Positions 6,320 to 9,373 of a stretch of DNA of 9,373 nucleotides are shown in pieces; position 1 is the stretch's first letter; each line of letters opens with the position of its first letter. The notes below the pieces were generated by a model, which was not told the origin of the DNA, did not search any database, and saw only the letters and a program-made list of their open reading frames with translations. The stretch comes from CAYFJO01 sp964343305 (lineage in GTDB: Bacteria; Planctomycetota; Planctomycetia; Pirellulales; Pirellulaceae): positions 1 through 9,373 of the forward strand of contig CAYFJO010000428.1 in the NCBI GenBank assembly GCA_964343305.1. Reading direction: 5' to 3'. The position numbers and the translations under genes were made by a program.

Positions 6320-6659
6320 TTTTCCGACGCCTAGCAAACAAAATGTGAAAACAGGTTATCTTGGCGGGTTAGCCAGACAGAACGTTTCAGGTGACCATGA
6401 CGAGTTGGGCGCGATTGTTGTATAGTGATTGTCGGCTGAAACAAACAGAACATTTGCTTAGTTGAACCAAAATCCTCAACTTGGCACACGCCGAATCGGC
6501 CGACACTCCTTTTTGGGATTGAATTTACGTCAATCGAACTTACAATCTCCGACACCTATTAACCCATTCTGTCTAACTCTCGCAACCATTAATGCTTTGT
6601 CGGGCTGTCTGTCAAGCCGTCGGTTGCAAGAATCGAATTTAGATTGAGGAAGAACGCTA
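6320..6659. other. Divergent intergenic region between topA and the SurA/PpiD-like gene
   Basis: This 340-base region must carry the promoters of both flanking genes. I see no credible gene in it. On the plus strand the best promoter candidate is at 6519-6546. A second, weaker one is ATGACG (6397-6402) with TATAGT (6421-6426), 18 bases apart. I found no convincing promoter for topA on the minus strand. ACAGAAC occurs twice (6377-6383 and 6445-6451), and GTTTCAG (6384-6390) has an inverted copy CTGAAAC (6436-6442); these may be chance. No riboswitch-like or tRNA-like fold was recognised by eye. Confidence 0.5.
6519..6546 (+). promoter_or_regulatory. Possible sigma-70-type promoter for the SurA/PpiD-like gene
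   Basis: TTGAAT (6519-6524) and TACAAT (6541-6546) are separated by 16 bases. The -10 box differs from the consensus at one position and the -35 box at two. Transcription would start near 6553, leaving a leader of about 105 bases before the ATG at 6660. There is no supporting experimental signal. Confidence 0.35.
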
Positions 6660-9167
6660 ATGTCAAGCCCGCTTTCCTGGTTTCGCAAACATCAAAAAGC
6701 CATGATGATCGTTTTTGGTGTGTTGTTGATGGTTTCGTTTCTGATTGTTCCTGTGCTGTTGGACAGCATGGGAAACTCAGGCGGTGGGTACAACGAAGAT
6801 GATGAGCGGAACGAGACGGCCGTCACCTGGAATGGGGGATCGCTGACAGGTTACGAATTACAAGACATGATGGTCGCCCAAAATCAAATGGTGAATTTCC
6901 TCGACGCACTCGAGCGGGCAGCCAAGAGTGGAGATCCTGACGCAACTTCCCGAGCAACATTTCCGATCCAGCACGTGACAAGCGAAGCGGCGATGACACG
7001 AACGTTGCTGATGGCCCAACGAGCGCAAGAAATTGGGTTGGTGGTGAGTGATGAAGCGTTGTACCGTCACCTTTCTTTGACGTGTGACGAAATGATCCCT
7101 TTCGATCAGGGCGGCCCGAGCGAGTTTCGCGTGGAGTTTGCCAGTTTTATCGAAAATCGCATGTCGTTTCCGGCCATGATGAACAGCTTAAGAACGGAGT
7201 TGCTGGCGGCGGAGTTTCGGCAATTGAGCCGCAGCGGACTTGCCAACGTGACGCCGGCCCAGGCTTTTAACCACCACAATCGTCTGCATCGCACGGTGAA
7301 GATTGATACCTATCCGGTCAAAGTTGATGACTTTTTGGCGAAAGTCGAGGACGAGCCCACGGATAAAGAACTGAGAGCGCTTCTCGATGACGGCAAAAAG
7401 CGATTTCCCAATTCGGACAATTCGCAGCCAGGATTTCGGCAGCCCGGGAGAATCGGCATTCAGTATTTGAAAGCCGAACTGGCAACGTTTATCGATGCGG
7501 CGATGAAAGACATCACCGACGAACAGATCCAGGCCGAGAGAGAAGAGGCGGCCAAGAGGAAAGAAGAAGCCAAAAAGAAAGCGGACGAAGACCTGAAGGG
7601 CGTTGAAGACGCCGCCAACAAAGCAAACGAGGATTCGGAAACCGAAGACGGAGACGATTCGAAGAAAGAGTCATCGGAGTCAACCGACACGAAGAAAGGC
7701 GACGAAGAAGAGAAGACGACGCCAGAACGCGAGAAGGACGAAGATGATTCAGCCGAGTCCGAAGATGATTCAGCCACACCCGAAGATGGTTCAGAGGCGT
7801 CCGAAGACGCCGATGATTCGGATTCGAAGGACGATTCAGAAGAGAAAGACGATCCGGACTCCGAGTCTGAAGAGAGCGAAGAAACCGATGACGATATCCG
7901 TCGGCGATTGGCCCATAAGCCGGCGACGGAGAAAATGAAAGCGGCCATCGAAGCGGCGCAAGCGGAACTCGAAGACGAAGACCTGGAAATGACAATGCTT
8001 TACATCGAATGGGAGATTGACCAACCGAAGGAGATGCCTCGGTTTGATTTCATCCAAATGGTCAAGCAGGCAAAGAAAGTGGAGTTCGACTTCGACAAGT
8101 TCGCGGCCAAACACGGGCTTGTGTTTGAAGAGATCGAGCCGCGTACGGGTGAAGAGCTTCGCGAACATGAAATCGCCGATGCCGAAGAATACGATTCGGA
8201 CAGCGGAAGCACCAAGCGATTTATGGAGATGGTGTTCAGCGAAGCGAAACCGTTCACGCCCCAAAGTATTATTTCCATTCCAGACGATTATCTGTTTTGG
8301 AAAACCGAAGTGATCGAGAATTACGTGCCCGATCTCGGCAGCGGCTCTCTGACCGAGCAGGCCGCTCAATTTGATGCCGACATGGTTTTGAAAGATCTAG
8401 GATCACGATTTGAGAACCGGCTGGGCAAGGGCGAAAAGTGGCTCGAAGCGCCGGACGGATCGCAGTATTTTGTGGCTCCGACCAAGAGCGGCAAGGATTG
8501 TGAGGTTTACAAATGGGACGGCAAGGAGAAGAAAACGCAAAGCGAACTCGTTGCCACGCTGCCCAGTTTGTATTACGACGATCCCAACTTGATCGAAGTG
8601 CTGATCAGCGTTGTGAAAGCCTGGCGAATTAGCCAAGCGACGAAGTTGGCGAGCAAAGCTGCGGACGAATATGCCGACCAGGCCCGCAAAGCGAAGGACA
8701 AGTCGTTACGGGAAGTGCTGGAAGTGCTGGGCAAAGAGGTCCCGGAAGAGCCGTCCGAGTTTAAGTGGCTCACGCAAGGCAGCGGCGGAGGTGGATTTGG
8801 CGCAATGCCCATGATGTCGAACGTTCCGAACGTCGAGAATCCGTCGGCGGATTTCATGAAGCTCGCATACTCACTTCGCAAAGGCGAAATCGGAGTCGCG
8901 GTCAACGGGACGAACGATGTGTATTACGTCATCCAATGCGTAGACGATGGCTTTGCCGGAGACTTGCAAGATCGCTTTGTCAGTTCCAAAGCGATGTTTG
9001 GGCAAATTCCTCGTCAACAACTGATGCAGTGGTTTCCACCGTACGGAATTCCGCCGAGTGAATTCCCGTCGCAAATGGAAGTTGAAATCCTTCAAAGGGA
9101 GTGGTTGGAGGAATTGGAAAGCGACATGAAACTGGTTTGGAAACGCGACCCGCAAGGATTGCGCTGA
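6660..9167 (+). CDS. Membrane-anchored SurA/PpiD-like chaperone-type protein with acidic insert
   Basis: This 835-residue protein has one N-terminal membrane segment (about 14-34) after a basic stretch (WFRKHQK), so nearly all of it should face the periplasm. TWNGGSLTGYELQDMM (56-71) resembles the NG-x-I/L-T-x-x-E/D-L signature at the start of SurA/PpiD N-terminal domains. A helical region follows, and residues around 255-275 (PGFRQPGRIGIQYLKAE) resemble the segment before a parvulin domain. A region rich in Glu, Asp, Ser and Lys (about 284-416) interrupts the protein, beginning as a Lys/Glu/Ala helix. A Gly/Met-rich linker (GSGGGGFGAMPMM) lies near 707-719, and LRKGEIGVAVNGTNDVYYVIQ near 740-760 has the look of a rotamase end. 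I cannot see a full parvulin catalytic motif, so isomerase activity is uncertain. GAGGA at 6646-6650 supports the start. Likely role: folding or quality control of envelope proteins. Confidence 0.75.
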   Translation: MSSPLSWFRKHQKAMMIVFGVLLMVSFLIVPVLLDSMGNSGGGYNEDDERNETAVTWNGGSLTGYELQDMMVAQNQMVNFLDALERAAKSGDPDATSRATFPIQHVTSEAAMTRTLLMAQRAQEIGLVVSDEALYRHLSLTCDEMIPFDQGGPSEFRVEFASFIENRMSFPAMMNSLRTELLAAEFRQLSRSGLANVTPAQAFNHHNRLHRTVKIDTYPVKVDDFLAKVEDEPTDKELRALLDDGKKRFPNSDNSQPGFRQPGRIGIQYLKAELATFIDAAMKDITDEQIQAEREEAAKRKEEAKKKADEDLKGVEDAANKANEDSETEDGDDSKKESSESTDTKKGDEEEKTTPEREKDEDDSAESEDDSATPEDGSEASEDADDSDSKDDSEEKDDPDSESEESEETDDDIRRRLAHKPATEKMKAAIEAAQAELEDEDLEMTMLYIEWEIDQPKEMPRFDFIQMVKQAKKVEFDFDKFAAKHGLVFEEIEPRTGEELREHEIADAEEYDSDSGSTKRFMEMVFSEAKPFTPQSIISIPDDYLFWKTEVIENYVPDLGSGSLTEQAAQFDADMVLKDLGSRFENRLGKGEKWLEAPDGSQYFVAPTKSGKDCEVYKWDGKEKKTQSELVATLPSLYYDDPNLIEVLISVVKAWRISQATKLASKAADEYADQARKAKDKSLREVLEVLGKEVPEEPSEFKWLTQGSGGGGFGAMPMMSNVPNVENPSADFMKLAYSLRKGEIGVAVNGTNDVYYVIQCVDDGFAGDLQDRFVSSKAMFGQIPRQQLMQWFPPYGIPPSEFPSQMEVEILQREWLEELESDMKLVWKRDPQGLR
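7740..7823 (+). repeat. 21-bp in-frame tandem repeat, four degrading copies
   Basis: Four consecutive 21-base units begin at 7740, 7761, 7782 and 7803. They encode EDDSAES, EDDSATP, EDGSEAS and EDADDSD (residues 361-388). The first two share 15 leading bases exactly, and later copies diverge. Being in frame, the repeat changes only the length of the acidic linker. It suggests that the linker grew by slippage or unequal recombination. Confidence 0.8.
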
Positions 9168-9193
9168 TTTGATCATCGACTCGCAGTCAGCGC
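9161..9193 (+). terminator. Hairpin spanning the stop codon of the SurA/PpiD-like gene
   Basis: GCGCTGA at 9161-9167, which includes the TGA stop, is a perfect inverted match to TCAGCGC at 9187-9193, with a 19-nt loop. No T-run follows (GGAAAAGG), so it is not a standard intrinsic terminator. It may still stabilise the 3' end or assist termination. Confidence 0.35.
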
Positions 9194-9201
9194 GGAAAAG
9201 G

Positions 9202-9219
9202 GGTCAGGTCGGTCAGGTC
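9202..9219. repeat. Tandem duplication of the 9-mer GGTCAGGTC
   Basis: GGTCAGGTC occurs twice without a gap (9202-9210 and 9211-9219), after AAAAGG. A GGGGTCAGGTC sequence is something I recall as common next to transposase remnants in planctomycete genomes, but that is memory and not tested here. Its position just before a transposase-like fragment fits a mobile-element edge. Confidence 0.5.
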
Positions 9220-9225
9220 TCTACT

Positions 9226-9312
9226 CTGTGGACCGATGCCGTCATGTCCGCCTTCGCCATGTTCTCGTTGAAAGATCCGTCGCTGTTGGCCTTTGAAAAA
9301 CGACGCAACGAC
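9226..9312 (+). pseudogene. Fragment of a transposase N-terminus
   Basis: The frame codes for 29 residues containing WTDAVMSAFAMFSLKDP and then LLAFEKRRND. This resembles the N-terminal part of a DDE-type transposase family in which a phrase close to 'DALMSGFAMFxLKDPSLLAFDxRR' is followed by an NLxxxYG segment. After RRND the expected continuation is lost: the frame stays open to the window end, but it encodes unrelated residues within an A-run and palindrome (9311-9346). No start codon with a ribosome site is evident for the fragment. It is best read as a remnant left by decay or by insertion of another repeat at about 9312. The family recognition is from memory, and the rest of an element could lie beyond the window. 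Confidence 0.5.
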
Positions 9313-9346
9313 AAAAAAGGAGCCTGTAAAGTTTTTTGTGTCAGGC
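9311..9346. repeat. Imperfect palindrome (ACAAAAAA / TTTTTTGT, then CAGGC)
   Basis: ACAAAAAA at 9311-9318 is an exact inverted match to TTTTTTGT at 9332-9339, across a 13-nt spacer. GCCTG (9322-9326) is also matched by CAGGC (9342-9346). The two pairings overlap and cannot form together. It follows directly where the transposase-like reading frame loses similarity, so it may be a small dispersed repeat that inserted there or an element end. Confidence 0.45.
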
Positions 9347-9373
9347 CAGTTTGGAATGTCATTTGCGAGTTAA

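Noticed and set aside
6377..6451. ACAGAAC direct repeats and a GTTTCAG/CTGAAAC inverted pair in the topA upstream region
   Set aside because: The matches are only 7 bases, separated by about 45-60 bases, and show no regular spacing or further extension, so chance is a fair explanation.
7460..7995. Long minus-strand reading frames, one very Ser-rich, opposite the acidic insert
   Set aside because: They are antisense shadows of GAA/GAT/TCG-rich codons in the acidic repeat region of the plus-strand gene, with no ribosome site or recognisable domain.
1..9373. CRISPR array, tRNA, rRNA, toxin-antitoxin or defence operon
   Set aside because: I saw no spaced direct repeats, cloverleaf-like sequence, rRNA segment or paired small genes of that kind. 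The two small genes are exported and not adjacent.

Overview
The window reads as a chromosomal, mostly housekeeping stretch of a planctomycete, probably a Pirellulaceae-like member. The evidence is indirect: moderate GC, weak Shine-Dalgarno use in several genes, an HU/IHF protein with a Pro-rich tail, a Lys-tailed topoisomerase I, a large membrane-anchored SurA/PpiD-like protein, and two tiny exported proteins ending in the same tail, a type I recall from planctomycete genomes. I could not test this by a search.

Layout. Positions 1-251 hold the 3' end of an HU/IHF-family gene (+). A 275-base gap with small inverted repeats follows. Next is a 72-residue putative lipoprotein gene (+, 527-745), closed by a strong hairpin terminator. 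A pyrD-trpS pair (+, 912-2863) follows, 11 bases apart. A second small exported protein, paralogous to the first, lies on the minus strand (2856-3116) and overlaps the end of trpS by 8 bases. Divergent from it is acpS (+, 3200-3589), which converges with topA (-, 3599-6319) across only 9 bases. A 340-base divergent intergenic region separates topA from a large gene (+, 6660-9167) for an N-terminally anchored SurA/PpiD-like protein. The last 200 bases hold a hairpin at the stop codon, a 9-bp tandem duplication, a short transposase-like coding fragment and a decayed palindrome.

The core genes serve unrelated basic functions: pyrimidine synthesis, tRNA charging, ACP activation, DNA supercoiling, chromosome architecture and envelope protein folding. 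They do not form one pathway. The most distinctive content is the pair of small proteins: 24 of 36 residues in their C-terminal blocks are identical, and the last 11 residues are identical although 8 of those 11 codons differ at the third base. This points to selection on the protein tail. I saw no CRISPR array, tRNA, rRNA, intact insertion sequence or multi-gene defence system.
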